A stretch of 64,000 bases of DNA, from contig NC_084802.1 in the NCBI RefSeq assembly GCF_963169125.1, positions 32,952,107 to 33,016,106 of the forward strand, read 5' to 3'. This document shows, piece by piece, positions 10,782 through 23,580 of this stretch. Source of the stretch: Humulus lupulus. Its lineage: Eukaryota > Streptophyta > Magnoliopsida > Rosales > Cannabaceae. Position 1 is the stretch's first letter, and every line of letters begins with the position of its first letter. The notes beneath the pieces were generated by a model. The model had not been told where the DNA came from, made no database searches, and worked only from the letters and a program-made list of their open reading frames with translations. The translations under genes and the position numbers were made by a program.

Positions 10782-11339
10782 TGCCAAGGTTTAAGGGTTC
10801 CTGAAGACTAGCCAAGCATGTACACTCGCCACTAAAGACAAGCTCGATCGACTCATGGTTCAGTAACTATTTATGTGATTATGTGTTTAACTGCTTAAAT
10901 ATGATATAAATGCCTTATCTGCATGCCTATTTAGGGAGCATGAGATAATTTGATAGGGCCTAGCCCTTGACTGTTTCACGAATGATAAAGAACATGTTTA
11001 TTAGCACTGTTAACACTGGCAGGAATTAAAGAACATGCTTATTAGCATTGTTATGCATGTATAAATGTTGAAAAATGCTTATTTGCATTGTTAATTGATT
11101 TTGAATGCCAGAAATTCTTATTAGGATTGTTAATTGCTGATGAATATAAGGAAGTGCTTATTAGCACCACGATTGAGTATATTGCGAGTGGCATGCTTAT
11201 TAGTATTGCACCTGTTTGTCTATCCATTTGATCTTGGAATGTTAGGCGGAAAGAGGTATAGTTATTACTTACCTAACGACCGATTTGATCATCGCAGAGT
11301 GGGTTAGATATCAGTATGAATCCTTGAAGGTCAGAGAGG
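10782..11339 (+). other. Leader of element B
   Basis: Non-coding leader. It has loosely repeated units of the form 'ATGCTTATTAGCA' at about 11035-11210. No gene is visible. Confidence 0.7.
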
Positions 11340-12470
11340 TTGGCTGGCCAAGAGATACAGGCCAGGGAAGAGAATGACCAGGGCCAGGCCCCACCGCCAA
11401 CTCCAGAATACTGGCAACAGGTGCTTGCTGGTATGCAAGCCAGATTAGAGAGGCAGGAAGATGAGATTCGCCTTTTGAGACTGCAACAGGTTCCAGCAGG
11501 GAACCCATAACCTGCAGTACAGGAAGTGACACAACCAGAGGTACCAGTGGTAGTACAGCCCCAGGCAGGGGGAGATAGATGGGAACCCCTGTATAAGAGG
11601 TTTAGGAAACAACACCATCTAGTTTTTAAGGGCAGCTTAGATCCACTAAAGGCTGAACAGTGGATGACTATGATAACCACCATCCTGGATTTCATGAGGG
11701 TAGGTGGTAATGAGAGAGTGGCCTGCGCCACTTACATGTTTTGGGAGGATGCCCGAATATGGTGGGAGATGGTATCCCATACGAGAGCAGTAAACACCAT
11801 GGAGTGGGAAGAGTTCAGAAATTTGTTTAACGAGAAGTACTACAATGACGCAATTAAAGCTGCGAAGGCTGAAGAGTTCAACAAATTACTTTAGATTATG
11901 ACAGTGATTGATTATGCCCTAAAATTTGACATATTGGCAAATTTTGCAGGGGATTTGGTGCCCACTGATGGGACCAGAAGAGAGAGGTTTCTCTAGGGGA
12001 TACAACCTATAATATCCCAGGATGTTCGTATTACTACTATGCTAGGATTGACCACCTATGAACAGGTTGTGGAGAGGGCACTTATAACTGAGAGCACAGA
12101 GAACAAGATCTGGTGTGAGAATGCGGCCATAAGGGATTCTAGGAGGCCGAGACCTCCATTTACAAGCTTTGGTAGGGGCAGAGGCCCCAGTGACCAAAAG
12201 TGAAAGACTCCAAATACAATTTCAGCTCCAGGGCCAGATAGGAGGCAACGAGGCATACAGATGGGGCGCCAGGGTGGCAGTGAGACCTGGAAAGCATTCT
12301 TAGAATGTACTCGGTGTAGGAGGCACCATATTGGGGAATGTCGGGTGAAGGCCTACTTTGTTTGTGGCAGTGTGGGCATTTGAAGAAAGACTGCATGAGA
12401 CCCAGAAAGGAAGAGGCCAAGAAGGTGGACAACTTGACGCCAGCTCGGGTGTTCACCTTGACTTAGGCAG
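11340..12470 (+). pseudogene. Element B gag
   Basis: The best open part is 11526-11894, with 'ARIWWEMVSHTR' and 'FNEKYYNDAIKAAK', parallel to A gag. Stops follow at 11892-11894, 11994-11996 and near 12202, and an upstream TAA lies at 11508-11510. The zinc knuckle near 12355-12390 is destroyed by a frameshift: 'FVCGSVG' is out of frame with the later His and Cys codons. Gag would form the particle; this copy cannot. Confidence 0.87.
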
Positions 12471-13569
12471 AGGCCGAGGCTAGTCCCTCGGTTGTTACAG
12501 GTCAGATTTCTAGCGCTGGAACCCTTTATACTATTTTGATTGACTCGGGTGCAACATACTCTTTTGTTTCTTGTAGGATTATAGATGTATTGTGTAGACC
12601 ATGTGACTTTTATCTTATGGGGTTTGGTACTATGCTGCCTACTGGGGAGTTAGTGGTTTCCAAGAGATGGGTTAGATCACTACCAGTTACAGTGGATGGC
12701 AGAGAATTGTCAGTTGACTTGGTAGAATTGGTAATGACTGATTTTGATATAATTCTGGGTATGGATTGGCTAGAGAAGTATGGGGCAACGATAGATTGCA
12801 AGAAAAGATGGTAACCTTTGAGCCTGAGGGTGAGGACCCCTTTGTATTCGTTGGAACTGTGCATGGACCCTATATACCTATGATATCTATACTTAGAGCT
12901 AGAGACCTATTGCAAGGGGGATGCATAGGGTTCTTAGTTAGAGTGGTGGATACCACCCAGGTCATGCCAGTGGGACCAGAACAGACCCGATTAGTCTGTG
13001 AGTTTTTGGATGTGTTTCTAGAGGATCTGTCAGGGTTACCTCCACATAAGGAGATAGAGTTTGTGATTGAATTGGCTCCAGGAATAGAGCCAGTATCTAG
13101 GGCACCTTATAGGATGGATCTAGCTAAGCTGAAGGAAATAAAGGTTCAACTACAAGAGTTACTAGACTTGGGTTTTATCAAGCCTAGTTTTTCGCCATGG
13201 GGCGCACCAGTTATTTTCGTGAAGAAGAAAGATGGTTCTCTGAGGATGTGTATTGATTATAGAGAACTGAATAAGTTGAATATCAAGAACATGTATCCTC
13301 TGCCAAGGATTGATGATCTGTTTGATCAATTGCAGGATAGGACGGTATTCTCCAAGATAGGTCTTCGATCTGGTTATCACCAGCTAAGGATCAGGGAGGA
13401 GGACATACCGAAGACAACTTTTCACACCAGGTACGGGCATTATGAGGTTTTGGTGATGTCATTTGGACTGACTAATTCCCTAACAACATTTATGGATTTG
13501 ATGAACAGGGTTCTCAAAGATTACCTGGATCGGTTTGTGATCGTCTTTATCAATGATATATTGATATAA
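12471..13569 (+). pseudogene. Element B protease and reverse transcriptase
   Basis: The protease keeps its active site (DSGATYSF, near 12540) but a frameshift near 12810 separates it from RT. RT at 12815-13569 has '[10 protein letters not shown]' and the usual core, but both catalytic sites are altered: 'KIGLRSG' where A has KIDLRSG, and FINDIL where A has FIDDIL. It ends at TAA 13567-13569. RT activity is excluded if the reading is right. Confidence 0.9.
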
Positions 13570-14330
13570 TCTCAGCCAGAGACAGAACACAAACATCACC
13601 TCAGATTGGTACTACATAGGTTGAGAGAACACAAGTTGTATGCAAAATTCAAGAAATGCGCCACGTGTGACTTTCTTAGGTCACATAGTCAGTAAGGATG
13701 GAATTATGGTGGATCCAGTGAATATTGAAGCGGTCAGAGGTTGGCCAAGACTGAAGAACACTTCAGAGATCAGAAGTTTCTTGGGATTGACAGGTTATTA
13801 TAGACACTTTATGGAGGGGTTTTCCAAGATTGCGTCATCACTGACAGAGTTGACACGCAAGAATCAGAGGTTCATATGGTCAGACAAGTGTGAAGACAAC
13901 TTCCAGAAGCTGAAGAAGAGTTTGATCACCGCTTTGGTTCTGAGTCTTCCTACAGATCAGGACAAGTTTGTGGTTTATTGTGACTCCTTGAGGCAGGGCT
14001 TAGGTTGTGTTCTTATGCAGACAGGGAAGGTGGTTGCCTATGCATCACGTTAGTTGAAGGAGTATGAGCACAGGTACCCCACACATGATCTAGAACTTGC
14101 TACAGTTGTTTTTGCACTGAAGGTGTGGCGGCACTACTTATATGGTGAGAAGTGTGAGATATACACTGACCACAAGAGTTTAAAATACTTCTTCACCCAG
14201 AAGGATCTGAACATGAGGTAAAGTCGTTGGTTGGAGCTGGTAAAGGATTATGATTGTGAGATCCTCTATCACCCTAGGAAAGCCAACGTGGTAGCAGATG
14301 CCTTAAGCCTGAAGGGTCCGGGACAGTTGT
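13570..14330 (+). pseudogene. Element B RT connection and RNase H
   Basis: Two open pieces (13640-14053 and from 14231) hold '[15 protein letters not shown]', '[15 protein letters not shown]' and '[10 protein letters not shown]'. A small deletion near 13660 relative to A removes part of the thumb, and stops lie at 14051 and 14219. The first RNase H Asp is kept, unlike in A. Confidence 0.87.
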
Positions 14331-15420
14331 ATAGTGCCAGGCAGATATCCAGGAAGTTGGTTGACGATATGACTAGAGCAAGAATTGAGTTAGTGGTGGG
14401 CCAGTTAGCCAACATCACCCTACAGTTTACTCTTTTGGAGAGGATTAAGGAGAAGTAGTTAGATGACCCACAGTTGGGACAATCTATAGGGGGTGTCCTA
14501 GCTGGAGTAGCTAAGGACTATATAGTGTCAAGCATGGGCTTGTTGAGATATAAGGATCGGATCTGTGTTCCGATGGACACTGGGATCAGACGGGAGATTC
14601 TGGATGAATCTCATACTACCCCTTATTCTCTACATCCGGGCACCGCGAAGATGTACCAAGATCTAAAAGTATTATATTGGTGGCCTGGGATGAAGAGGGA
14701 TGTGACTGAGTACGTGGCAAGGTGCCTGACCTGTCAGCAGGTCAAGGCAGAGCATAAGAGGCTACCAAGGCTGTTACAGCCTCTGGATATCCCATAGTGG
14801 AAGTGGGAGGACATCACGATGGATTTCGTGGTAGGATTTCCCAGGACAGTGGGTCAGCATGATTCAATTTGGGTCATCGTGGATCTGTATATGAAATTAG
14901 CTCACTTTCTATCAGTGCGAATGAATTACTCGGTTGATTAGTATGTAGATCTCTATGCGAGAGAGATAGTTTGCCTTCATGGGACTCCGAGGTCTATCGT
15001 GTTTGAAAGGGACCCTATCTTTACTTCCAAGTTTTGGGGAAGTTTACAGAGGGCGGCGAGTACATAGCTAAAGTTCAGTACAACTTAACATCCTTAGACT
15101 GATGCTCAGTTGAGAGGACTATCCATATATTGGAGGACATGCTGAGAGCATGTGTATTGGACTTTGAAGGGTTCTTGAGTAAATATTTGCCTCTGATAGA
15201 GTTTTCCTGTAACAACAGCTACCAGTCTACTATTGGAGTGGCACCTTTTGAGATGTTGTATGGTAGGAAGTGCAGATCCCCCATTCATTGGGATGAGATG
15301 GGTGAGAGGAAATATTTGGTTCCTGAGGCAGTTAAGAGGACCACTGAGGCTATTGAGAAGATTAGAGATCCGATGCTCGCATCTCAATATTTGGGTCCAG
15401 GTGGGAGACTATGTATTCCT
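14331..15420 (+). pseudogene. Element B integrase
   Basis: The zinc finger region is 14474-14797 ('DESHTTPYSLHPG', 'CLTCQQ'). The core begins '[10 protein letters not shown]' with the first Asp kept, while the second site reads IVFERD where A has IVSDRD. Several TAG codons (for example at 14456 and 14795) and a frameshift near 15395 break it. Integrase would join cDNA ends to the target. Confidence 0.87.
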
Positions 15421-15820
15421 TAGGGTTTCACTACTGAGAGGGGTGAAGAGATTTGGGAAGAAGGGCAAGTTGAGCCCAAGGTTTGTGGGACCATTTAAGA
15501 TCCTGGAGAAGATCGGTCAGGTGGCCTATAAATTGGCCTTACCCCCTGCACTGTCTAGTGTGCACAATGTATTTCATATTTCCATTTCGAGGAAGTATGT
15601 ATCAGATGGGACTCATGTATTGAGTTATGAGGATCTGGAACTGGAGGCAGACTTGTCCTATGAGGAGCAGCTAATTCAGATTCTAGACAAGAAGGACAAG
15701 GTCCTAAGGAACAAGACTATACCTTCAGTCAAGGTATTATGGAGGAACATCAAGGTTGAGGAAGTGACCTAAGAGTTGAAGGCAGATATGCAGACTCGGT
15801 ATCCCGAGTTGTTCAGGTAA
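15421..15820 (+). pseudogene. Element B integrase C-terminus with chromodomain
   Basis: Parallel to A: 'RFGKKGKLSPRFVGPFKIL' then 'KVLRNKTIPSVKVLWRN'. The frame stops at TAA 15770-15772, ahead of the family stop at TAA 15818-15820. The chromodomain-like end supports the chromovirus call. Confidence 0.86.
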
Positions 15821-15843
15821 AATTTCGATGATGAAATTTTTGT

Positions 15844-15857
15844 AAGGAGGGGATAGT
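15844..15857 (+). other. Polypurine tract of element B
   Basis: AAGGAGGGGATAGT immediately before the 3' LTR, nearly the same as in A. Confidence 0.87.
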
Positions 15858-18800
15858 TGTAATGTCCCAAATTACCTAATAAGGCTTAGGGCCTTGATTA
15901 GGGGGCCAGGATGGAAATTTATGGAGTTATATGCTTATATGTTATATTTGTGTATAATTATGTGATTATGTGAATTATATGATAATATTATTAGATATGC
16001 ATGTTTAGGAGTATTAGATATGCATGTGGGTCTGTTTCTTATTAGAAGGGAAATTTTCGTAATTTGGCCTGTTATGGGCATAATTGTATATATGTGCATA
16101 TTTGTGATATATGTGAGAGACCACATTATTATGTGGGTTTATCTGGGTTACTCAGCACGAGACGATCCTAAGGAGCAAGTTAGCAGGAAAGTCACAGCGG
16201 GACCCAATACCCAACTCAGGGCGAGTCAAGGGGCATTGTGGGTAATTAATACATTATCGGGTTATTGGGCAACGGGAATAAGTATTCGAGGATATATTTG
16301 GAATTAGTGAGATTAGGAGGGGATGTCGGGGATTTTGACCATTTTGCTCTCGGGGACGTTTTTTGTAACGAACCAAAATCACTAATATGGCTTAAGGGCC
16401 TTGATTAGTGCGCCAGGAGGGCATAATTGGTTTATGTGTGAATTTATTGATTTAATGCATGATTATATGACAAGCATGCTTGTATGATTATATGAATGTA
16501 AATGTGGTTAAATGTTATATCTGTGAGAACCACATTATTATGTGGGTAGATCTGCAGCGTGCGATTTGAGGCGATCCTAGGGAGCCAGTCAGCGGGAAAG
16601 TCACAACGGCGCTTAATATTTGACTTAGGGTAAGTCAAGGGTTAATTCGGGTATTTGATAATTATCTGGGTTATCGGGTCATAGAAATAAATATATGGAG
16701 ATATGTTTGAGGTTAGGAGGCTTAGGCGGGAATATTGGGGAATTTTACCGTTTTGCCCTTGGGGACGTTTCCGGTACCCCGAGCCTCAGGATGGACTTAA
16801 TTAACTAAGGTTAGACTAAAAAAAATAGAAACCGGTAGAATAAAGCACAAACCGACCCATTTTGCTCCTATTCTATTTCTTAAGGAAACTACTGAAATCT
16901 AAGGGAGTTGAGCTGGGAATTCAGTGATTTGGGCTAGAGTTTTGAGGAAATAGCTCAGTTTCAGTCAGGGAATTCAACCATAAACTAAGGTAAGCACTGA
17001 ATTTCATTTTTGACTAGTTGATTATGAGGTTTATGGGTTGAAATCTAAGGGTTCCTAGGTTCTTAATCTCAAGGTTTAGTTAAGGTGGAAAGCTTGGGAG
17101 TTGGCTTGGATTTTGCTTAGAGAAGTGATTCTGCTATGGAGGTGAGATTGAATCCATAAATTAATGACTGAATTCTGGTGTTCCATTGCTGGTTTTTGTG
17201 TTCTTAAGTTCCTAGGTTTCAGAAATCAAAATGGGATTTTAATGAGTTTTAAGCTAGGTTATCTGTTGGATTATGTTGCTAGAATCATGTTAAAAGTCTT
17301 GAGATCAATAGGTGTTGGAATTAGGGTGTTTTGGGGTGGTTTTGAATAAGGTTAGGATGTTAGAAATGGTGGGTTTTCTGGGCACGAAGGGTCAGGCCGC
17401 GGCTCAGTTCTAGAGCGCTGCGGCCCTACGAAGCAAAAGATCCAGGGAGGCTCTGCCGAAGGGGAGCGCCGCAGTGCCACAAAGTAGGGCCGCGGCGCGT
17501 GTCTGCCTACAGAGAGGCTTAGCCTCTGTTTCAGGGGCGGGCTGCGGCTAGGTTTCAGGGGCCGCAGCCCTTAGGGGCAATTTTGATCTTTTGGGGATTT
17601 TAGGCACGGGAACCTAACCTAGGGTGCTCGGGATTGATTCCACCACCGTGTATTGTGGAATTCGATGTCCCGGAAGCTAGCATTGTACCCGGAAACCTTT
17701 ATTTGAATATTAATGGAATCCATTACCTTGGTTGTGACTAGGTGTTAAGCTAGGGCTCGGAAAGCGGATCGCGCTCGAGAGTCGTCGCTCGTAGTCAGTG
17801 AACATGGAAATTAAAGGTAAGAAAATTGCACACGGTTGTGTATTTGTAATGGGACTAAGGGTTCCCTAATATGTATGCTTTGAGAGGATGGTAATATGCT
17901 ATGTAAACAATAAACCACAGCCTAAGGGTGCCCAAGGTTACACTAGCGCACAGGGCACGGCTCGGCCACTAGTAGTCGAGGACAGCTTATTATGCACTGA
18001 GCTCGGTTTAAGCAGGCCGAAGCCAGTGGGGTAAACAGAGGGTGCAGCCTAAGTGTCGGCCCTGATTATCATGTAACTTGATTGTTATTAACGCTTGGTT
18101 GCATCTTTGATTCTGAATACGTGCTATGTGATTAATATGAGTATTATGTGTTTGATCATGCCTAAAGGACTATCCATCTGTTATTGTTGTTTGTGATGCA
18201 TTTTATGTTTTCTTGCTGAGCCTTGGCTCACGGGTGCTACATGGTGCAGGTAAAGGCAAGGGAAAGCTTGATCAGCCCTGACTTGGAGAGCTCTGTGAGC
18301 TGAATGTACATTACCAGCTGCTCAGCCGCCACAGTTGAGGGGAAGACAGGAACAGGGGAACCAAAAATGTCTGTTTTGCCTTAGAATGGCTAGTGGTTGT
18401 TTAAACTTTGGAAGTTTTGTAAACTGACTTTCGAACGCTGTTCCTTTTTGGGATCCCATGTATAAAATGTTTTGTTTTATGTAGGATGTACCCTTTGGAG
18501 ACCAAAACCTTTTAACCCTAGTTCATTAGTGGTTTCAGTATCACGTTTTAACTAAATGACTTGATTAGCGAGTCCTGCATCTCTATAAACACACAGTGTA
18601 GCGGTCTTGGCTATCCAGGGCATTACATTTGTGGTACCCTGAGCCTCGGGATTAGCATAAGTTATTTGAGCCTTAAGAAAACAAACAAAACACAAAAAAC
18701 TCTCAAACACTCAGTTTTCTCCCTCACTCCCAACCGACTCCCTCTCTCTCATCACTCTCTCTCAACTTTGGTGTGGAAATCTTGAGGAAACCAAGGAATT

Positions 18801-20593
18801 GAAGGCTCAGGTTAGGTTTTGGGATTGGTTGTGGCTAGGAGAGCATCATTCACAGTAGAGGTAAAGCTTTAATCCTTGTTTTAATTGAATTTCTGCCATG
18901 TTTTCCTTGAGTTTTGAGGTGTTCATGAGCTTTGTGGCTCAAGTGATAGATTGTGAATTTTGGTGGGTTTTTAATCAAAGCTTAGGTTGGGTATTGCTAC
19001 TGATATTAAGCTGAATTTGTTATGGGGATTTAATTGTTGTTCTAGGAATGATTTAGGTAAATTTTGGTAAGTTTTTGGCTAGAGGAAAATAGAGGAAGTC
19101 TGGGTTCGCAGGGTCAGGTCGCGACCCTGTTCTTGGAGCGCCGCAACCCAACTGAACCTAGGGCTAGAGGGGGGTTTCTACTTCAGGGGTGCACCGCGAC
19201 CCTCTTGGCTAGTTCGCAGCACGTGTCTAGGTTCCACGAAGGAGGGAGCCTTTGACCTGGGAGGCGCACTGCGGCCCGACTGGGCTGTTTTGGCCAATAT
19301 AGGTTTTGAGTGACGGGAATTTAAACCTAAGGGCTCGGGATCGATTCTACTACCTGGTTTAGTAGAATTCGACATCCCAGAGGCTAGGACTCGGTGCAAA
19401 AGCCTTTATTTTCTTATTATTAACGAGATCCTATATTATGGTTGTGACTAGGTTATTGCTAGGGGCTCGGAACCGGAATTGTGCTTAAGGATCGTCCTTA
19501 TTTATGCTATACTCGGACCTGAGGTAAGAAAACTGCACCCAATACGTGGTATATGTGATTAGGGCTTGGCTCAGTTGTTGATTATAATTATGAATAAGTT
19601 TCGGGCCCCTGAGAATGTACGTGTTTGAGTTATGATTGTGCTTGTTGATTAAACATACTTGAGTATTCCATTTCTAGCTAAGTGTTATATGATTATTCGC
19701 AATGTTTGCGTAGCTAGGGCTCGACCTCATTAAGGAACATGGTAATTACTATGTTTGCATTTAATTGATGGTGTTATATGATTAATATGTATGCATACTT
19801 GTATTTTCTGAAGTATGCTTATATGTATCTGTATTTGAATACCTGGTTTAGGGCTTGACTTATTAGTCAAGGGCGGCAATAGCGCGTTGTGCACTGGTCA
19901 AAAGGCTTAGGCCCGAATCAACAACATACTATTACGTTGGCCGACCCTATGGTCGTGGAAAAACAAAGATTTTGGCTAACTCTATGGCTAGTTACTTAGA
20001 GCTAAGGGCGAGGGCCCCAGTTGACTCTGTGGTCACATAGCTAGGGCGAGGACCCCAAAATGATCCAATGATCATTTATTTGTAATTGTATGCATGCATG
20101 AGTAGGTTACCACTGCTGGGCATGCTAAACATGTATTCAAAATCTATACTTACTGTTCATGCACAAGTTTAAGTTTTCTTGCTGAGCCTTGGCTCACGGG
20201 TGCTATGTGGTGCAGGTAAGGGGAAAGGAAAGCTTGACCAGCCATGAGTTGGAGAGCTTCGGCGGAAACGTGTACATATGTGGCTGCTCGTCCACCACGA
20301 CTGAGGATATCTCAGAGGAACTAGGGTTGTATCCTTGATTTTGCCTCTTTGGTCGGTCGGTTGTAACTTTTGATGTATATACACCCTTTTAAACATTTGT
20401 TTGTAATATTTTGGGATCCCATCTATGTATAAAACTTTTAAATGAAAAGTCAACAGTTCCTTTGACCAAAATTTTTAGCTCTAACTCTTGACGTTAACCT
20501 TAGTTACACGTTTATAACCAAATGACTTGATTAGCAAGTTTGACACTATTTAAAGTACACAGTGTGATGGTCCTGGATTAGGAGGACGTTACA
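15858..20593 (+). repeat. Element B 3' LTR, split by solo LTR C
   Basis: The LTR proper is 15858-16363 plus 18628-20593, about 2.47 kb. It starts TGTAATGTCCC and ends GGACGTTACA. A CT-rich stretch follows the likely promoter near 18700-18765. Hairpins at 19854-19871 and 19942-19955 pair with those of the 5' LTR; the second reads CGACC-CTAT-GGTCG, changed on both arms relative to the 5' copy. A 94-codon antisense frame at 20169-20453 also occurs in the 5' LTR only because the LTRs are copies. Confidence 0.9.
16364..18627 (+). mobile_element. Solo LTR C nested in the 3' LTR of B
   Basis: 2264 bp from TGTAACGAACC to CAGGGCATTACA, with chromovirus LTR features: a GC-rich island (about 17380-17580), the palindromic block near 18215, and the terminal block with ATGACTTGATTAGCGAGT. 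It contains no primer site, gag or pol, so it is a solo LTR left by LTR-LTR recombination. Flanks TTTTT and TTTGT give an imperfect 5-bp target duplication. A 61-codon frame at 17164-17349 is not supported as a gene. Confidence 0.87.
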
Positions 20594-20926
20594 GTCGCAA
20601 TACAGGATTAGTGGATTTTCCATATCTGGAACAACTTCCAAATCAGTGTAGAACTTTCTCAACCAAACCACCTCTTTAGTTGCTTCACAAGCCACTATGT
20701 ATTCGGCTTCCATGGTTGAATAAACTATGCTGGATTGCTTAGTGATTCCCCAAAAAACAGCTCCTCCACCAAGAGTGAACACTAACCCAGATTTCGATTT
20801 TTGACTGTCTTTGTCTGATTGGAAATTAGAATTAGTGTATCCTGTAGGGTTTAGCTCACCCCCTGAATATACTAGCATATAGTCTCTCGTTCTCCTAATA
20901 TACTTGAGAATGTGCTTTACTGCAAT
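20594..20926 (-). pseudogene. Element D Copia RNase H (truncated by B)
   Basis: Minus-strand frame with 'GYTNSNFQSDKDSQKSKSG', 'WGITKQSSIVYSTMEAEYI' and 'ATKEVVWLRKF', the conserved Copia RNase H core. It joins to the RT piece on its right after a stop. The C-terminal end is cut where the LTR of B begins at 20593. Confidence 0.93.
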
Positions 20927-21339
20927 CTAGTGTTCCAGACTAGGATTTGATTGGTAGCGACTTACAATCCCAACTGCATAACATATGTCGGGCCTAGTAC
21001 ACAACGTAGCATACATCAGACTCCCAACTGCGGAAGCATAGGGATACTTTCTCATATCCTCTTCCTCCTGAGGTGTCTTGGGACATCGTTCTTTGGAGAG
21101 AGCAATTCCATGTCTGGTCGGTAATTGACCTTTCTTGGAATTCTCCATAGAGAATCTTTGAAGCACCTTATCTATATAATTTTCTTGAGAAAGTGCCAAA
21201 AGTTTGTTCTTTCTATCCCTTAGGATTTGGATTCCCAGAACACAGCTTGCCTTGCTCAAATATTTCATTTGGAACTTTTAAGCTAACCACTTCTTTACAT
21301 TTGACAATGTCTCTACATTGCTCCCAATGAGAAAAATGT
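20927..21339 (-). pseudogene. Element D Copia RT, C-terminal part
   Basis: Contains 'VLGIQILRDR', 'YIDKVLQRFSM' and 'AVGSLMYATLCTRPDICYAV', typical of the Copia RT thumb and connection. At the right edge the frame reads FLIGSN, the residues after the catalytic YVDD, then stops abruptly at solo LTR F. Confidence 0.93.
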
Positions 21340-23580
21340 TGTAACGCCCTGGCTACCCCAGAACAGTTACGGTGAACAGTGAATTGGAAATTTGACTTGC
21401 TACCCGAGTCCTTTGGTTAAAGACGTGATCTGAGTGTTATTATTAGGTTAAGGTGAAAAACCAGTAAAAAGGAAAGGATGTTTTGCGTTAAGTATATAAA
21501 CTGCTCATGAGCCATTAAAAACGTTTACAAGTTGTTCATAATACAAAAGGGTCACTATTGTTTCAAATTTACAATCCCCGCTGACCTAAGCGGCAAAAAT
21601 AGGGTAAACCCCTAGTCCCTCTGAGATCTCCCTGACCGTGGTGGTCAAGCGGCCCAATATGTACACAACATCGCCCAAGCTCTCCACTCAGGTTTGGGTG
21701 AGCTTCTCTTTCCCTTTACCTGCACCACATAGCACCCATGAGCCAAGGCCCAGCAAGAAAACACAATAAAGCATGACATAATATCAACAATAATCGTAAT
21801 AGCTATTCAGGACCAACGGTCCAAAACAGATAGGTGACAATAGCCAATAGTCACGGTACAACTCCCTCTAGCCATGTGACGATAGGGTCACCAGGGCTTA
21901 ACTGATAAGTGGTTCTTTCATAAGTTTGATCAGGATAGGTGCATGGTGATTGGTCACCAACATAACCATCCTCCCGACTCTAGAGTCGTAACTAAGGACA
22001 GCGTCCCCCAGCCATGTGACAAACAGTCACCGGGATAATATACCTTGGCTATGAACATCTGGTCTTAGACCAGGCAAGCGCTTATAAGTTCTTCGACCTT
22101 AGGGTCGGTCCAGCATTAATGCCATAGAGCCATTCAATGCGTGTTCATCAACTTTAGGGTCGGTCCCTGACTAGTCAGTGCCATAAGCAAGTAATCAGCG
22201 TTTACTAGCATTTAATATGCAATCCATGTCCACATATATCAACCAACATGCTTCAATAGAAAACCATGCATGTCATATACCTATACAGGGTGCAACTGTA
22301 TTCATACACTGTTTTCTTACCTCAGATTTGAGCTAGAAAGATTAAAAGGACGACCTGTGAGAACGATCAACCTTTAGTCCTTTAGCGGTCACCTAATTAA
22401 AACCAAACATGGGACATCATTAATAATAATGACCAACATAGGTTCCCACACCAATATCTAGCCTCCGGAAGATCAATCCCAACTAATCCAAGTAGTAGGG
22501 ACACTCCCAAGGCCTATAGCTAAGTTCCCGGGGTCAAAACGAGCAAACAGGGCGAAAACAGGGCAAGGGCTGCGGCCCTAGCACCTTGGGCTGCGGCCCC
22601 CAAGGTTCCCAGAGGCAAGGGCCGCGGCGCCCAGCAAGCACAAAGGCTCCACCTGCTTCTTCAAAGAAGGGCCGCGGCGCCTCAAGAACAGGGCCGCGGC
22701 TCTCCACCCTGGGCCATTCCCAAACACGTTTCAATCACTCCAAAGCCTCCAAAATCATACCTAAACATTCCCCAATCATCAAAACAAATTTCCCAAGCTT
22801 CCCCATGCATCAAAACCCTCAAAACCCAAGGTTCAAACGAATCGAAAACTCAACAATTCACAAAATCAATCCAAAGCTTAGAAACTTGGAAAACTAAAAA
22901 CTTAAACTTCAATTACCTTCGATTGGGTTGTTTTCCGTCAAATCCTTCGGTTAAGAAGCTTCTAATCTTTCCTAGGATCGCTATGCCTCAATCCTCGCTT
23001 GATTCTAACTCCTAGAACTCGAGATATCTTCGAAAATGCTCAAACAGTAAAACGAGCTATCGAAAGGGAGAACGAGAGGTTTTCTAATCGTACGTTCTAT
23101 CTGACAGCTACTTCAAGATTAAGTAACCTCAAATAAAACCTAGTGCTCGGGGTCCCGAAAACACCCTCGGGGACATTATAGTCAAAACCTCCAGAATTTC
23201 ACCCTGATCTCAAATATTCCTAATTTATCATCAAATAAACATTTCTATTACCCCAAAATTGACCCCGTTATGACAAAATCGCTAATCCACTCTATATGAC
23301 CGTCTCATGCCGAATAGCTCGAATATATCTCCATAATAATGGAATCTCATTCACAAATCAAGTTATACACCCAAATACACATATTCACCCTCAATGGGCC
23401 AAATTATCAAAACAGCACAATATATCAAATGTGGACCCACATGCACGCATATAACATCATATTATAATATAATTCTCATAAACATGCATAATATCATTTA
23501 ATGGCATAATTAAACAACTATGGCCCTCCTGGCCTACTAATCCCGCCATTAAACCATATCGGAGAATTCGGGGCATTACA
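21340..23580 (-). mobile_element. Solo LTR F in the RT of Copia D
   Basis: 2241 bp, ends TGTAACGCCC and GGGGCATTACA on the plus strand, with perfect 5-bp target duplications AATGT at 21335-21339 and 23581-23585. Orientation is minus: the palindromic block (GAGCCAAGGCCC near 21740) and the GC-rich island (22555-22710) are reversed relative to A-C. No internal coding. The hairpin CGACC-TTAG-GGTCG at 22094-22107 belongs to the same ladder seen in related LTRs. Confidence 0.93.

Larger units (their letters stand above)
9033..20593 (+). mobile_element. Element B: Tekay-like chromovirus hosting A and C
   Basis: A second plus-strand chromovirus, with the same domain order as A. The first part of its 5' LTR is beyond the left window edge, separated by A. 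Its 3' LTR is split by solo LTR C. It ends GGACGTTACA at 20593 and is followed by Copia coding sequence read on the other strand, so B inserted into Copia element D. The target duplication would be GTCGC (20594-20598), but its partner is outside the window. RT, gag and integrase are all broken. Confidence 0.92.

Noticed and set aside
17164..17349. 61-codon frame in solo LTR C
   Set aside because: Hydrophobic chance frame in an LTR, not kept in related LTRs.
22534..22897. Pro- and Gly-rich frames on both strands
   Set aside because: They lie in the GC-rich island of solo LTR F.
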